Of a DNA stretch of 64,000 nt, positions 23,986 to 34,967 are shown in pieces (the first letter of the stretch is position 1; each line of letters opens with the position of its first letter). The notes beneath the pieces are model-generated. The model made no database searches, was not told the origin of the DNA, and saw only the letters and a list, made by a program, of their open reading frames with translations. Both the position numbers and the translations under genes were made by a program. The stretch comes from Marsupella aquatica (lineage: Eukaryota > Marchantiophyta): NCBI GenBank assembly GCA_973895155.1, contig OZ316894.1:124001-188000 (forward strand), read 5' to 3'.

Positions 23986-24109
23986 TTAGAGCTAGGGGGT
24001 ACACAACATCATCAGTTATCAGTTATCTAAAAAATTTTAGAATCTCAGCCGAGGAGTTGAGATGAGGCCTTCGAACTTCCGCTCATCTAAGCTGGGCAGC
24101 CGAGATTGA

Positions 24110-24385
24110 TTCAATCTCGGTTGACCTCGCCGAGATGGGCGTAAGGACCAAAAAAAAATCAAAAAATCAAAAAAACCAAAAAATTTCCCAAAAAAAAAAA
24201 AATTGGAAAAAAATATTTGAAATTTTTTTCCCTATCTTAGCTGGCCTCGCCGAGATGGGGCGTACGGACCAAAAAAAATTGAAAAAATTGAAAAAAAAAC
24301 CAAAAATTGAAAAAAAAAAATTGAAAAAAAAAATTTCTGAAATTTTTTTCCCATCTCGACTGGGCTCGCCGAGATAGGTGTCTGT
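24110..24385 (+). repeat. A-rich tandem repeats bounded by GCCGAGAT
   Basis: Three successive CTCGCCGAGAT blocks (24126, 24246 and 24366) separate about 110-bp A-rich runs that end in GAAATTTTTTTCCC. The period is about 120 bp. Lysine- or phenylalanine-rich ORFs across it are composition artefacts. Confidence 0.7.
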
Positions 24386-24639
24386 ACGGTACGTACGCCT
24401 CATGGCGAAATTTTTTTTGAAGAAAAATTCAAGATTTTTGTTTTTCTTCATTTTTTTCTTTTTCGCATCACAACTTGGCGGCCTCTCTGAGATGAGGTGG
24501 CAGCTAATATCAGGTACACTGATGAAAGTGACTGATAATTGATGAGATTACTTATCTCAGAGCTAGGCCACGATGGTTCTTTTACAAGAGTATCCTAGAA
24601 GATACTAGAACTTACTAAAAATTACTAGATTTTACTTTT

Positions 24640-24820
24640 TTACCATAGTAAATTCTAGAAATTACCAGAATTTACCTTTTTATTATGGTAAATTCTAGAA
24701 ATTACTATTTACTATGGTAGATTCTACAAGTTACCAAAAATTGTTTTTTTATTATGGTAAATTCTAGAAATTACTTTTTACTGTGGTAATTCCTAAAAAT
24801 TACCAAGACTTATAATTTTA
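24640..24820 (+). repeat. Degenerate TAAATTCTAGAAATTAC repeats
   Basis: About five diverged copies of a roughly 45-bp unit built from GGTAAATTCTAGAAATTAC and TTTTTATTAT, partly palindromic (TTCTAGAA). Located in the gypsy-3 LTR. No coding potential. Confidence 0.65.
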
Positions 24821-24933
24821 CTTTGATAAAAGCCAAAATCTATTTATTACCACAAAAATCTTTACTTTTATATTTTCACATAAAACCAAGCTATTCTCCA
24901 TATACTCTAATTTTCTTACGACATTCACCCCCA

Positions 24934-25255
24934 CTAAATCTGTGCATCCTCCGGTCTGCACCAACCTTCATTTTCTTCATCTTCCTCCAAATTATTGTCT
25001 AGCACCTCATTTCCTCCAAACCCACTCCTTTGTTTGAAAAGCTTGACTCGCTTGCCTGCATAAGGTGTACGATGCTCTGCTCCATCCAACTCTCGAAACT
25101 ATAAGTCGCATTATCATGAACCTTAGTCATCACATAAGGTCCTCCCCATCTCCTTTAAAACTTCTTAAGTGCCGAATGTTGATTATTCAAACTATTATTT
25201 GAAATCAACACCCAATCACCTTCTTGGATGGGAATTGGTCGGCGTCAATGGGTTT
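24934..25255 (-). pseudogene. Gypsy-3 integrase C-terminus (left of element B)
   Basis: On the minus strand EGDWVLISNNSL, then RRWGGPYVVTKVHDNATY: the SH3-like tail of plant gypsy integrases. It ends with an acidic stretch and TAG at 24936-24934, just before the purine tract and LTR. It contains an in-frame stop and a frameshift. The preceding integrase residues are found at 50811 onward, 25.5 kb away, showing that element B was inserted into this gene. Confidence 0.85.
25246..25255. repeat. Target-site duplication of element B, left copy
   Basis: CAATGGGTTT here and at 50811-50820. Both lie in gypsy-3 integrase sequence and their outer flanks join into one reading frame. Ten bases match; the true duplication may be 8-10 bp because terminal bases can match by chance. 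MULE-type elements make 8-11 bp duplications. Confidence 0.85.
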
Positions 25256-25996
25256 GGGTATAACCACCGTGCTAGCAAATAGTAAATAGGTATTCTCATA
25301 CGAGCCAATTTTGCCTCGTACAAGCAAAATTTTGTCTCGTACGAGTAAACAAGTTCTTCGTATGAGCATATCTATTTACTCGTACGAGTTTCTATTTTCT
25401 TGTATGAGTTTATGTTTTCTTGTATGAGTATTTTTTTCTTGTATGCATTTTAGTTTCTTCTCTTCACGATATGTAGCGTCCATATATGCAATAATTGTGC
25501 GGAAAATATTATGGTGGGTCCCACCATTGTACAACATCAAAGGAAATTTCTTGACGATTTCACACAAGGACTCCAATATATTGCCACGAAATATGAAGTC
25601 GAAACAAAGTCATACCATACTAGCGCCCGACGCTAGTATTGTATTATATAAAAAAACAACACTTTAAGAACTCACACTTCTGCCCGTTAGAAAAGACAAA
25701 CTACAATTGTAGTTGTTCAACGATAAAGCAACAGTCTACGTTCTCGTTCCCAACTGCCTATCAAGTATGTAACGGACTTCTCCCAACGTTAGAATTGGCT
25801 GGCTACATAATGTCGAATCGAGCACATCCAGTTTGAACACATTCTTGAACACCCAATACACATGTTTGCAAGGCATGTAAGGCTTCCGATAAGTATGCCG
25901 ACGGTAGAAATCCTCACAAGAGCAACATGGGAAACAACATATCTGAACCCAATAAGAGGCGACTGATATCTCATGTTCATGGGTCTGGATACAAAA
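25256..25996. other. Element B left terminal region
   Basis: A terminal inverted repeat of about 33 bp is followed by a run of CTCGTACGAG-like words (25296-25440; palindromic, seven or so variants) that could be subterminal transposase sites. One TAGCGCCCGACGCTA palindrome lies at 25621-25635. No gene is seen before the transposase stop at 25997. Confidence 0.6.
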
Positions 25997-26918
25997 CTAT
26001 TTCCCCGACGCATTTCCACTCGTGATCTCTCTCTCTCCAATGACGCTCATCACTTCTTTTTCAGAGGCTTCAATTCTCTTCAAATGTGTTTGGGTAAGAT
26101 GCACTCTTTGCAAGCATTTCTTCCCGTTCCTTGAAGCGCACCTCACAGATGGGTCAGTTAGGTTGATCCTCTCCGGGAAAAGATTGACATCAATCCGTAA
26201 CGCAGAAGGCAACGGTGCTTCGATTTCATCTCCACGGCCTTCGGAGAGAATAAGTCCTTGTTCTTTCAAAAATTGAATCTCTGCTCCACAAAGATTGGTC
26301 CCTCTGGCAATTGGGAGATGTGAAGGAACATTGGGAATGTTTGAGACTCCTCTCCTTGTTGTGCTTCGGTGACAGTGGTTGTTGGGGCAAAACCATATCT
26401 GATCGTTATAAGGTTGCCCCCTAAACATTCTGCATCCTCTCACGAAAATTGCAACAACACCATCTGGATTCGGAAGGCCAACCTTCTTTACTCGATTTCG
26501 ACATTCATCACGACTACCTCCCCGTCCAAGGGTTCCGTTACACACTGGACCCGCACCCCGTTTTGAGGTCCGACGCAACTGCCAGGCATCGGGAGGTACT
26601 TCACTTTCCATTGGGGAAACTGAATGACAATATGCAGTCTTGACAGGTCTTGCAGGCGTCACTGGTGGGACAGAGGATCTTGTTGCTCGACGCGTAGGTG
26701 TGTCAATGACCACAACTTCCTCAGAAGCATCGCTTTCTGACAAATTATGGACCGCATCAATTCCACCGGCTGAAGGCATAGAAGGCATTTTCTCGAAGTC
26801 AGTGGAATGCAGGTTTCTCCTTTTCAAACCTTTTGTATTTGGTGAAGTAACAAGGATGGTATCATGCTTATGCGAGTCTTCTGCCGAGACGTTCCCAGTT
26901 GCATGTCCTTTTCATTTC
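25997..26918 (-). pseudogene. Element B transposase, C-terminal segment
   Basis: The continuation of the transposase gene that is interrupted at 38850. When the 11.9-kb insertion and one TTTC copy are removed, the reading frame passes straight from 38850 into this segment, with a single TGA at the join. The start is acidic and Ser/Thr-rich. A conserved-looking domain follows: GVVAIFVRGCRMFRG, IWFCPNNHCHR, then LPIARGTNLCGAEIQFLKEQG, with spaced Cys and His that could bind zinc. The ATG at 26827 is internal, not a true start. No known domain was recognised in this tail. Confidence 0.65.
26915..26918. repeat. Target-site duplication of element A, left copy
   Basis: TTTC precedes the ATCAGCC terminus, and TTTC follows the opposite terminus at 38850-38853. 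The match can be read as TTTCA (5 bp) if the terminal A is assigned to the target. Confidence 0.7.
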
Positions 26919-26967
26919 ATCAGCCTATTCATTAAAAGTGTATTTTCTTTTGTTCACAAATCAGTCT

Positions 26968-27055
26968 TGAAATGTACACTTTCATGTCCCCAAATGTACA
27001 CTTTAAGAAACCCAAATATACACTTTTTGGTCTCTAAATGTACACTTTATAGGCC
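26968..27055 (+). repeat. Left subterminal AAATGTACACTTT repeats of element A
   Basis: Four copies (one AAATATACACTTT) within 90 bp of the left terminus. The same motif in the same orientation recurs more than ten times in the right subterminal zone. Placement suggests transposase binding sites. Confidence 0.75.
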
Positions 27056-27059
27056 AAAT

Positions 27060-27323
27060 TATATTAGTATTATATTAATAAATAATACATATTATATCAT
27101 TTATTGATTCACAAAGAATAATAGGATAGAGATCATTATTTATGAATTCACAAAGAATAGTAGGATAGAGATCATACTTATAAAAACATTTCAGCACAAA
27201 TAAACCCTTGAATATGTGTGAACAAAATGACATAACTCCAAATAAATTATAAAATAATATACAATTATCTCCAAATTTACAATGTATTTCTTCTATCTAA
27301 GGGGCTTAACATGAGTCATATCT
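27060..27323. other. Element A spacer, AT-rich
   Basis: About 260 bp, AT-rich, without coding potential. Contains a direct repeat of about 45 bp (AGGATAGAGATCAT at 27122 and 27162) that carries half-sites of the element A palindrome. Confidence 0.5.
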
Positions 27324-28359
27324 CTAAACAAAGTGCTCCTTACAATGTGTATTTGAGCACGTGCCCCTGTCTCCTTTACTATCTACCCTAGTGTCACGGT
27401 TGCAAGTCCCTTTATCTTCAGGGAGCTGAAACTTGGTGGTGTTGTTCCTAATGGCTATAATCTCCCGCAAAAAGTGTCTGGGATTTTCTCTATGCGGACC
27501 TGAATAGTCCCTTCCTACAAATGCTTTAGCAAGTGACGTGACAAGTGCATCGTCAAGTTCTGCCTCATGACGTAAACTACATATACGATGCTTCACGTTC
27601 CAAGGAATCTCATTGCTATTGAGGTCCCACACACTATGCGTAAACTGTGACTTCCAAATTTTTGTTGCACATCTCTTACTAAGTTGATCATAAGTAATTT
27701 CATTTTTTACCTTGTCTCTTTTTATGTGCAATAGAGACCACAGTGGAGAGTTAAGAAGAAGATAACATCTAATGTCACTTGCATGGGATAGTTTCTCAAG
27801 ACAAGGCCAAAGAATTGTTAGAAGAAAATTATCTCCACCACTGGCATGCGTGTAGGGCACTGGAAATAGTCCGGTCATGCTTGGGTTGGCAAATGCCTTA
27901 AGGGGGGAGTCATCCACAAGGAGGGTGTTGGTTTCATCATATAGATTTCCAAATCCACTCCATACCACCCGAAAATCCTTCAGTAGCACATTTGTCTTTC
28001 CGTTTGTAATGTCACGCCTTTGAATGCCTGTGTCAAAGGCTTCCACCTATGTGAATACAAACTTAAGTTTCAACCACTCCTCAGCAGTGAACATCATGTT
28101 CAGCATTTTCACTGTTCGATGTACCCCAGCAATGTCCAAATTGCAACGTCAAATCGGTCAAAAACCAACTTTAGAAACTCATGGAGCCCTGGCCTTTCTG
28201 TGTACATGCGACTAATTCCATTTTTTCTATCCCAATGCACTCCACCTGGGGTCACAACATTTCTGGATTTGCCCTTGCTTTGGAATTCAACTGAATCCCA
28301 AAGTATTTTGTTAAGATCCAAAATCAGCAATTTGCGCTTGATGGAACAAGGTCTTGGTT
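27324..28359 (-). pseudogene. FCP1/NIF-like HAD phosphatase (element A cargo)
   Basis: Resembles the catalytic domain of CTD/NLI-interacting-factor phosphatases, which dephosphorylate Ser/Thr in proteins. Visible on the minus strand: LLILDLNKILW (position of the DxDx(T/V) motif, here DLNKI, so the second Asp is not conserved), RPGLHEFLKLVFDRFDVAIW, KDFRVVW, then NTLLVDDSPLKAF with the acidic motif IV, PYTHASGGDNFL and a C-terminal helical region. A splice acceptor at 28360-28362 precedes the domain. A one-base indel near 28117 and a TAG near 28047 split the gene. The altered nucleophile loop argues against normal phosphatase chemistry. An upstream intron holds a palindrome at 28412-28430. Confidence 0.7.
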
Positions 28360-28611
28360 CTGCAAGTGCAACAAATACCAATCTTAGAGAAAAAACCACA
28401 TTTGAAGTTTGGATAGAGATCATCTCTATCAATCCAACACAAGTGGCCAACCACAAAGAAAATATATCTGCATACTGATCATATTCATTGAGAAACCGTA
28501 AAGAGGAGATGGATATTGATACTGATGCTCTAATTGTTAAACTTGAAGTATAATTATACAGACTATATTATATCAAATTGATAAGGTCACATCGCTCAAT
28601 CTAGACCTTGG

Positions 28612-31600
28612 CTAACAATGGGATCCATATTCATCAATCAAGATATCATCACCGAGCTCTTGTTGGATCTCATAATTGACATCGGAGGTACTCTCCTCTA
28701 TCCAATAAGGTGCAGACCAAACCGGAGTTATCAATCCCAATTCTCCACTTCTATAAGTTGGATCTTTCTTGTGCTTTTTGTACGAGTCATTGTTCAAAAT
28801 TGATTGAGCAGCATCCAACGCAACTTCAGTTCCTACATCGGGTCCACTTTTCCACACATAACATCGACAATCATATTCAAGTGACTTATATCCAGTTGAT
28901 CCTACTCTCTTCCCTTTCTTTTTTGAGAGTGGAAGGATAACGGGACTTCTTGATTGTGATCGAACAAACACCAATTTGTCATCAGAAGCGGAAAAGAGTG
29001 TATCGGGACAAATTGAAGCACCTGCCTGGTTGTCAGCAGTCGTGGATGCACTTGCTTCATTCACAGGAATGTCAGCTATTTGGATGGGCTGTGGTCTCAA
29101 TCCCAATGTGTCGAGTTCATTGGACTCACCATGCCTCTCCGCACCTTGATTGAGAAGGTTGTTTGAAGAAAGTTTTTCAAAAGTATCAACTTCCATCTCT
29201 TGTCCAGGCACTTGTGGATGGAGACCATCTCTATCCAAGTTATCATCATATTGGCCCTCGTTGGGGCCCATGGGGGCAACATCTGTAATTGGTGAACTGC
29301 AAGGTGCAGATCCAACAATCATATCATCTTCCACAAGGTCAATATTTTCACCCTCGCCAACTTGGTCATCCAAATTCTTCACGTATGCCCCCTCCAATGG
29401 CCCATTGTCTTTGACTGATTGGTCAGCTCCATCTTCTTGATCACCATCTGATTCATCCTCAATAGCAACAGCGGCAGAAGAGGGTTCCCAATGTCTAGAA
29501 CTTCCACCGACATAGCGATCATAACGATCTTTGATGGTGGGAACCTTCTCACAAAGGTACAAAGCGTATGCTTCCACAAAATATCTCTCATGTTGAGAGT
29601 CACAATAAACAAAACATTCACGTTGAGAAAAAAGGGATGCCTTCATCACTTGACCGCTAGAGAAAAAGTCAAGAATCAAATCCCCCGGCTCGGACAGTGT
29701 TTGGATGATCTTTTGGATCATCCGTGTGGGTTTGGCGTGAGGATTCACCCACCCACCCCGAGCGCCGACAGTCTCAAATCGAGGTGCCATGTGCAGAAGG
29801 ATTGCCGCCTCTTCTGGGGTCATCATATTTTTTAGATCTTCATGCAATGACTCCTCGTCCGCGTCCTTGGCCTTTCCCTTTCCCTTGACCTTCTCAACCA
29901 CGAAATCAGTATCCTTTTCACCGTACACCCATTTTGGCTTCATTTGGTTGGGCTTGAACACTTCATCCCAGCTGACGTTCTCCTCGCGAGAAATTCCGGC
30001 AAAGATAACTTCTTCTATTCCTCCCTTCCAACATGAGTCCTGAGGGTGAGGTTGATCATCTCGGTAATAACTCCCATACTCAATGTGAATACTCAGAGTT
30101 TTTGAATGTCCTAATTTACGAAGAGCGCTTAGGACATTCAGTACAAGATAACCCGGATGGACAGTTATCATCACAACAATGGTAGGATTCCGTGGTAGCT
30201 CTACTATATATTGGAAGAGGACCAAAATCTCTACTTCAGTCCACTCTTTTTGTTGAAGTCCGCTGAAATCAACAATTGCAAGAGGGCATGTTGGAGATTG
30301 TTCTTCCAACGACTCCGGATCCACAGTCTTCATTAGGTTGTTACTAAAAAATATGACCCACGGCTGGGTCCGAGAACTTGTCCCACCGCCAAACTTTTGA
30401 CAGTAAATATCATCTAGACGCATCACCAATATCATTGGCAATATCTCACTCTCCTTTGTATGATTCAATTTCAACAAATTTGTCAACCATACATCGCCAG
30501 CTGCTCTTCGGCACCTGTTCAACTCCAAATCTGGACCCAATAATGGGAGGACTTCAATCACTTTAGCCCAATCAGTATCTGCTGGAAAGTGTTTTGGATC
30601 CTTCTTGAAGTAGTAATCTCCAATAAGAGACTTCAATTTGATCAATATCTTCACCTCCTTTGCAAACTCCTCCATCGCTGGAACATCTGACTTATTAGTC
30701 GGATCTTTCTTCAATAAAATCTGACCCGACTTCACCTTGTTCAAAATTCTGGTCAAATCTCTATTTGAGATTTCACCATCAAAACAACGAAACATGGCGA
30801 CGGTTATCGCCTTTTTGGACCTTTTGTTTCCCTGTGTACCAGCTCCATCAGGAAGATCTCCATCAATCCACATCTGGCACACTAACCGCCATATTTCGAA
30901 AAGATCATTCTCGGCAAAAAGTAACCAGTATACATTTTTCAAGTCTTTTCTCCCCATGGTCATCCTTGCCAATGCCAGATAATCCTACAGTCAAAAATTC
31001 GGGAGAATGTTGTAAGTTATCTACAATCAATGAGATTTGACAACACACAATCGCTTGCTTGGACAGAGACCATCTCTGTCCAAGCCATAACCAAAAGTAG
31101 AATGAAGTAAAATCTACAGAATGGAAGGTCTCACTCTTGGACAGAGACCATCTCCATCCAAGTCATAACCCAAAATATATTGAGCAAAAATCAACGTAAT
31201 TGAAGGTCACACTCTTGGACAAAGACCATCTCTGTCCAAACAAGAACTCACCTGAAATTTCTGATTGTCTTGGGCGTTTGATTTGTTGTCCCCGTGGTTT
31301 GGCTTTCTTGGTCTTCCAGTTTCAAGGAATTGTTTTCTTGCATGAACAATTGTATCTTTGAAGCACGATTGAAACACCATCGAAGAATTGATGGCATTTG
31401 ATCTCATTGAGTGCTCAACCAGTATAGCCGATGGCGTAAGGTCTAACAATAATCTAGCCTTCCTATATTTTAACTTTTTTGCCAAAACTGTGAGCTTGGC
31501 ATCAGTTTCGGCCCACTCAATAACCCATTTGGCCGCCCTAGCAAAATGTTGCCCACTGACGGCCAGGAAAACAATCTCGCCTTTCTTCACTCCTGCAAGA

Positions 31601-33446
31601 AGGTCTTTGCGGTCGTTCTCCGTGCTGTTAAAATGAAGCAGCTTTCTAAGCTTCGGATTGTAAGGAAGAAGGTCCGCAACGTGAGGTTCATGTCCAGGGT
31701 TTTTCACCATGGATTCGGCTATGTGCTTCACATGGGCACTGTTGAGCATCCTGTAACATAACCTTGCCGGAGCAGGATAAATTTTCTCCACTGGAATAGA
31801 AAATATTTCATTTATCCCAAAAGTATAGTACTGCTCTATTCTTTGGAGAACATCATTCCCTTCTAAAACCTTCTTCTCCTTCGGGGCATCAAGTTTGTCT
31901 CCCTCATCCTCTGGGAGCATCTGTACGTCCGTTGGAGTTGACCGCGCAATAGTCTTGTCAGTTTTCTATTTCTTCTTTACTGGCTTCTTCTCGGGTTCCT
32001 TCGGCAGTGTCTCAGTTTTCTCGCGCTCCTTCCTCTCTCTTTGTCTTCGCTTCCCTACCACTTGTTTGGAGGCTGTCCCGGCCGTTGTTCCTGCAGTCCC
32101 GGTTGTTGTCTCCTGAGATATTTTTCTAGGCTTCGGAACTTCTTTGTTAACAACTACTGGAGGCTTGTTCACCACTACTGGTGCAACATTTGTAGGCTTG
32201 GTCACCACTACTGGTGCAACACTTGTAGGCTTGGGTAATGATTCTATCCACTTTTCGCATTATCCATTGCAAACTCCTCTGCAAATGCAATTTGCTTGTC
32301 AAGGAAAACACCTGATTCCAAAGATAGGAATCCTGCCTTGTCAAGCAAATTATTTAAAATCCATGTCACCGGAAATGTATAATTCCCTTGGTGTTTATGC
32401 ATATTCAGCTTCACATATTGAAACCCATACATGATGTCAAGTGGAAGAATCCCCTTCACTCCAGCAGTCACCTTTTGAGTTGAATACGACTTAGGGAAAA
32501 AGCCCATTGCCAACACGCCAAGTTCTCCAGCTGTAGACCACTCAACATTGAATTCTGAAGAATACACCTTTGATGGTAGATGTAGTTTAACCCATCGTAT
32601 CCTTTCATGGAGCTCAAGAATGACGGAAACAAACCCTCTTCCTTCAATTCCAATGAAGACTACAAGTCCGAGTACAAGAGTCTCCTGGTCTGCGGTTTGA
32701 CCTTTATGCACAAAATGGGATCCCGTCTCGTTGACGTGCTAAGGAAATCAAAATCAACTCTGGAGAACTCAAGGCCCCAACGAAAACCTTCTCTGCTCTG
32801 CTCCAACAAGACTCCCTCGGAGCAATCTGCGTCTGAAATCTATGGTTTCAATGCATTTAGATAGCTCCCTGCAACAGTCCCATCTAGGCATATTAGTTTG
32901 GAAATCTTACTTTTGTAATTGACAAAAATTGGACAGGGATCATCTCTATCCTCTACTTGGACAGGGATCATCTCTGTCCAATTTGTAATAAAGATCATCT
33001 CTGTTCGATGAGAGGATACTGACGATCATTATTACAAATTGGACAGGGATCATCTCTATCCTCTACTTGGACAGGGATCATCTCTATCCAATTCCTAATA
33101 AAGGTCCTCAGCATCGTCTGATAGGACATCCTCTGTCGTCAGTTTGGAAATAAATGATATCTATGCAATTGGACAGGGATGATCTCCATCCATTTGGATA
33201 GAGATCATCTCTGTCCAATTCCTAATAAAGATCACTATCTTCTATTTGGACTCTACTTGGACAGGGATCATCTCTGTCCACCACACAAATATTCAACTTG
33301 TTACTGGGATACTCACTTGGATTGAGCGATTGAAAGGCTCTGGAATCCTCGAGGGCCGTCTCTACCACGTCCTCAATGGATGAGAGGTCTGTCTCCTCTG
33401 TTGGCTCACTGACGAGACACACTGGAATAGGTCTGGATGGCTCCAT
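28612..33446 (-). CDS. ParB-like / DNA-methyltransferase-like fusion protein (element A)
   Basis: Exons on the minus strand: 33446-33317, 32868-31252 and 30984-28612, with consensus splice sites. The second exon ends in a ParB-like domain (from FSIPVEKIYPAPARLCYR to EIVFLAVSGQHFARAAKW, the GxHRxxA-type motif with H but no R), followed by a basic tail. The third exon, 786 codons and fully open, has a helical N-terminal part and a Rossmann-like methyltransferase fold. Its SAM-binding motif reads GDLILDFFSSGQV (usual form D-P-F-x-G-S-G), after HAKPTRMIQKI. The position expected for the catalytic DPPY reads LAIVDFSGL, so activity is doubtful. A long acidic Ser/Gln-rich tail follows. The second exon contains a frameshift near 32245 and a TAG near 31968, so this copy may be inactive. 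Such ParB-methylase pairs are known from phages and plasmids. Confidence 0.65.
30985..31251 (-). repeat. Intron carrying three palindromes (element A)
   Basis: Phase-0 intron of 267 bp between the ParB-like and methyltransferase-like exons. It contains palindromes at 31058-31084, 31137-31162 and 31215-31239, each built from half-site TTGGACAGAGA and its complement around a CC or AT centre. They make up about 30% of the intron. Confidence 0.85.
32869..33316 (-). repeat. Intron carrying about eight palindromes (element A)
   Basis: 448-bp intron. Palindromes lie at about 32929, 32957, 33039, 33067, 33169, 33194 and 33257, with a degenerate copy near 32988. The segments 32929-32981 and 33039-33091 are duplicates of each other. 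The centre is usually GATCATC or GATGATC. The remaining sequence has no coding signal. Confidence 0.85.
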
Positions 33447-34290
33447 CGTGTGACACGTGGCCTTATGGACACGTGGAGGATTGCAGAGTGTTAGATCTAG
33501 GGCAATTAACGTGGCGGCTATGGGGATAAACTTTAGTGCGGAGGCAGAGTGAAGGAGTGCGGAGGTGTCGGAGCGAAGGAGATTGGAAGCGAATGAGGCG
33601 GAGGAGCGAGCGAAGGAGCGCAAGAGCAGGAGTGGAGAAGAGGAGGAGCGGACGGAGGAGGGAGGAGAGCGAGCGAGGAGCGAGGAGGGAATGAAGAATG
33701 AGGCCCAAGTGGGACCTCCTGCCTCCTTTACCCCCCCCGAGGCGAGGCAAGGCACATTGAACACGTGGGAGGCCGAGGCGAGTGGAAAACCCTAAATGCA
33801 CGGCTGCCTTAAAGTGCGCCGGCCGACCTAATCCACTTGCCCGACCTAATCCACTCGCCGTTGCTTAAGGCTAATCACGCATCGCCTTATCCATAAGGGC
33901 GATCTTCAACAACTGGTATAAGATACTTGGGGTTGTCCGGCTGGTCCTCATTTGGTATTTTCATTTCTAGATTTTTGTTCAGTTCCTCAACCAGGTCCGT
34001 TCATTACGGAGCCCCATTGAGACACTCTTGTTTTCCAGACAGAACATCTAGTTTTAATTTCTTCCACACCCCTGAAGCATTTAGTTTACCAGGTTACTGA
34101 TAACTACCCCTTCAACACAGTATTTTAATCCTTGGTTTGACAACATAAACTAAATTGAGTTTTGGGTTCAAGAATCATTTCCATTATAGGTAACTTTAAA
34201 CCTAATTATAGAATTGTAGCATATTCCATTGATATCCGCAAATTTAGGAATTACTATATCTAAGTTAAGGTTGAAGTGAAAAAATCCCAG
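33447..34290. other. Element A spacer between divergent genes
   Basis: Upstream of the ParB-methyltransferase gene. 33540-33700 is a purine-rich GAGGAGCGAGCGAAGGAGCG-like stretch; ORFs there (Glu/Arg-rich one way, Ser/Leu-rich the other) are composition artefacts. 33900-34290 is AT-rich without features I recognise. The zone lies between divergent genes and probably holds both promoters. Confidence 0.5.
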
Positions 34291-34300
34291 CCCAACTCAC

Positions 34301-34950
34301 GATTGGGATCATCTCAATCCAACCGTTCTTTGCTCAAACATTTAATTAGTGTGTAGAGTCAATTATCCGTACAGGGGTCATCCCTGTTTGCTATCTGGAT
34401 AGGGATCATCTCTATCTGCTGTTTGGATAGGGATGATCCCTGTCCACCGTAGAGGACTGTAGAGGACCATATGAACTATAGCACTTTATTGGATCCTCTA
34501 CAGTTTGGATCCTCTGGTTGGATAATGATCCGTATTCGCCGTTTGGATGGGAATGATCCCTGTCCGCCATTTGGATAGGGATGATCCCTCTCCACCGTTT
34601 GGATAGGGATGGTCCTTGTCCGCCGTTTTGATAGGGATGATCCCTGTCTACCCTTTCAATAGGGATCCGTGTCCGTGGTCGTTCTCCGGATGATCCCTGT
34701 CCGCCGTTTGAGGTATTTGCTTGATTGGACCCCAATATGAAAAGTTTCCTTGAATCATCCCTGTCCGTTGTTTGGACAGGGAATAGACCCGATCCACCAT
34801 GTGGACAAGGATCAGGCGTGTCCGCCTTTTGGACAGTGACAGACACTATCCGCCGTTTAGGCAGGGATGATCCTTGTTCGCCGTTTGGACACTGACAGAC
34901 CCTATCCGTCGTTTGGACAGGGATCATCCCTATCCGACGTCTTGGAGTTG
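34301..34950 (+). repeat. Array of ~28-bp palindromic units (element A)
   Basis: About 15 units with period near 28 bp between 34371 and 34950, plus an outlier at 34301. Each unit is a TTGGATAGGGAT half-site, a matching ATCCCTGTCC half-site and a CGCCGT spacer. Some units are partly degenerate or deleted (34440-34510 and 34660-34740). It ends 18 bp before the first ATG of the DUF7869-like gene at 34968. The minus-strand ORF across it is an artefact of the repeat. Confidence 0.9.
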
Positions 34951-34967
34951 TTTTCAATACAAATCCA

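Larger units (their letters stand above)
22831..24923 (-). repeat. Gypsy-3 3' LTR (left end uncertain)
   Basis: In minus orientation it begins TGTCGTAAGAAAA at 24923, directly after a GTGGGGGTGAA purine tract and the end of the integrase gene. A TATAAATA box on the minus strand (23985-23978) is followed by a short G/A-rich leader, as expected for an LTR promoter. The left end, with TG on the plus strand, could not be fixed; it may lie anywhere between about 22.9 and 23.4 kb. A-rich GCCGAGAT-flanked repeats and a TAAATTCTAGAAATTAC-type repeat lie in its U3-like part. No gene. Confidence 0.6.

Noticed and set aside
24135-24451. Lysine-rich and phenylalanine-rich ORFs
   Set aside because: They are simple translations of A-rich tandem repeats.
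33463-33801. Serine/leucine-rich or Glu/Arg-rich protein
   Set aside because: Purine-rich low-complexity DNA gives ORFs on both strands; no conserved features.
34371-34950. CRISPR-like array of about 28-bp repeats
   Set aside because: The units are palindromic and head-to-tail without unique spacers, there are no cas genes, and the context is a plant transposon with introns.
34412-34957. Minus-strand 181-codon ORF with repeated TDRD/GGQGSS-like residues
   Set aside because: It is the translated palindrome array, without independent coding evidence.
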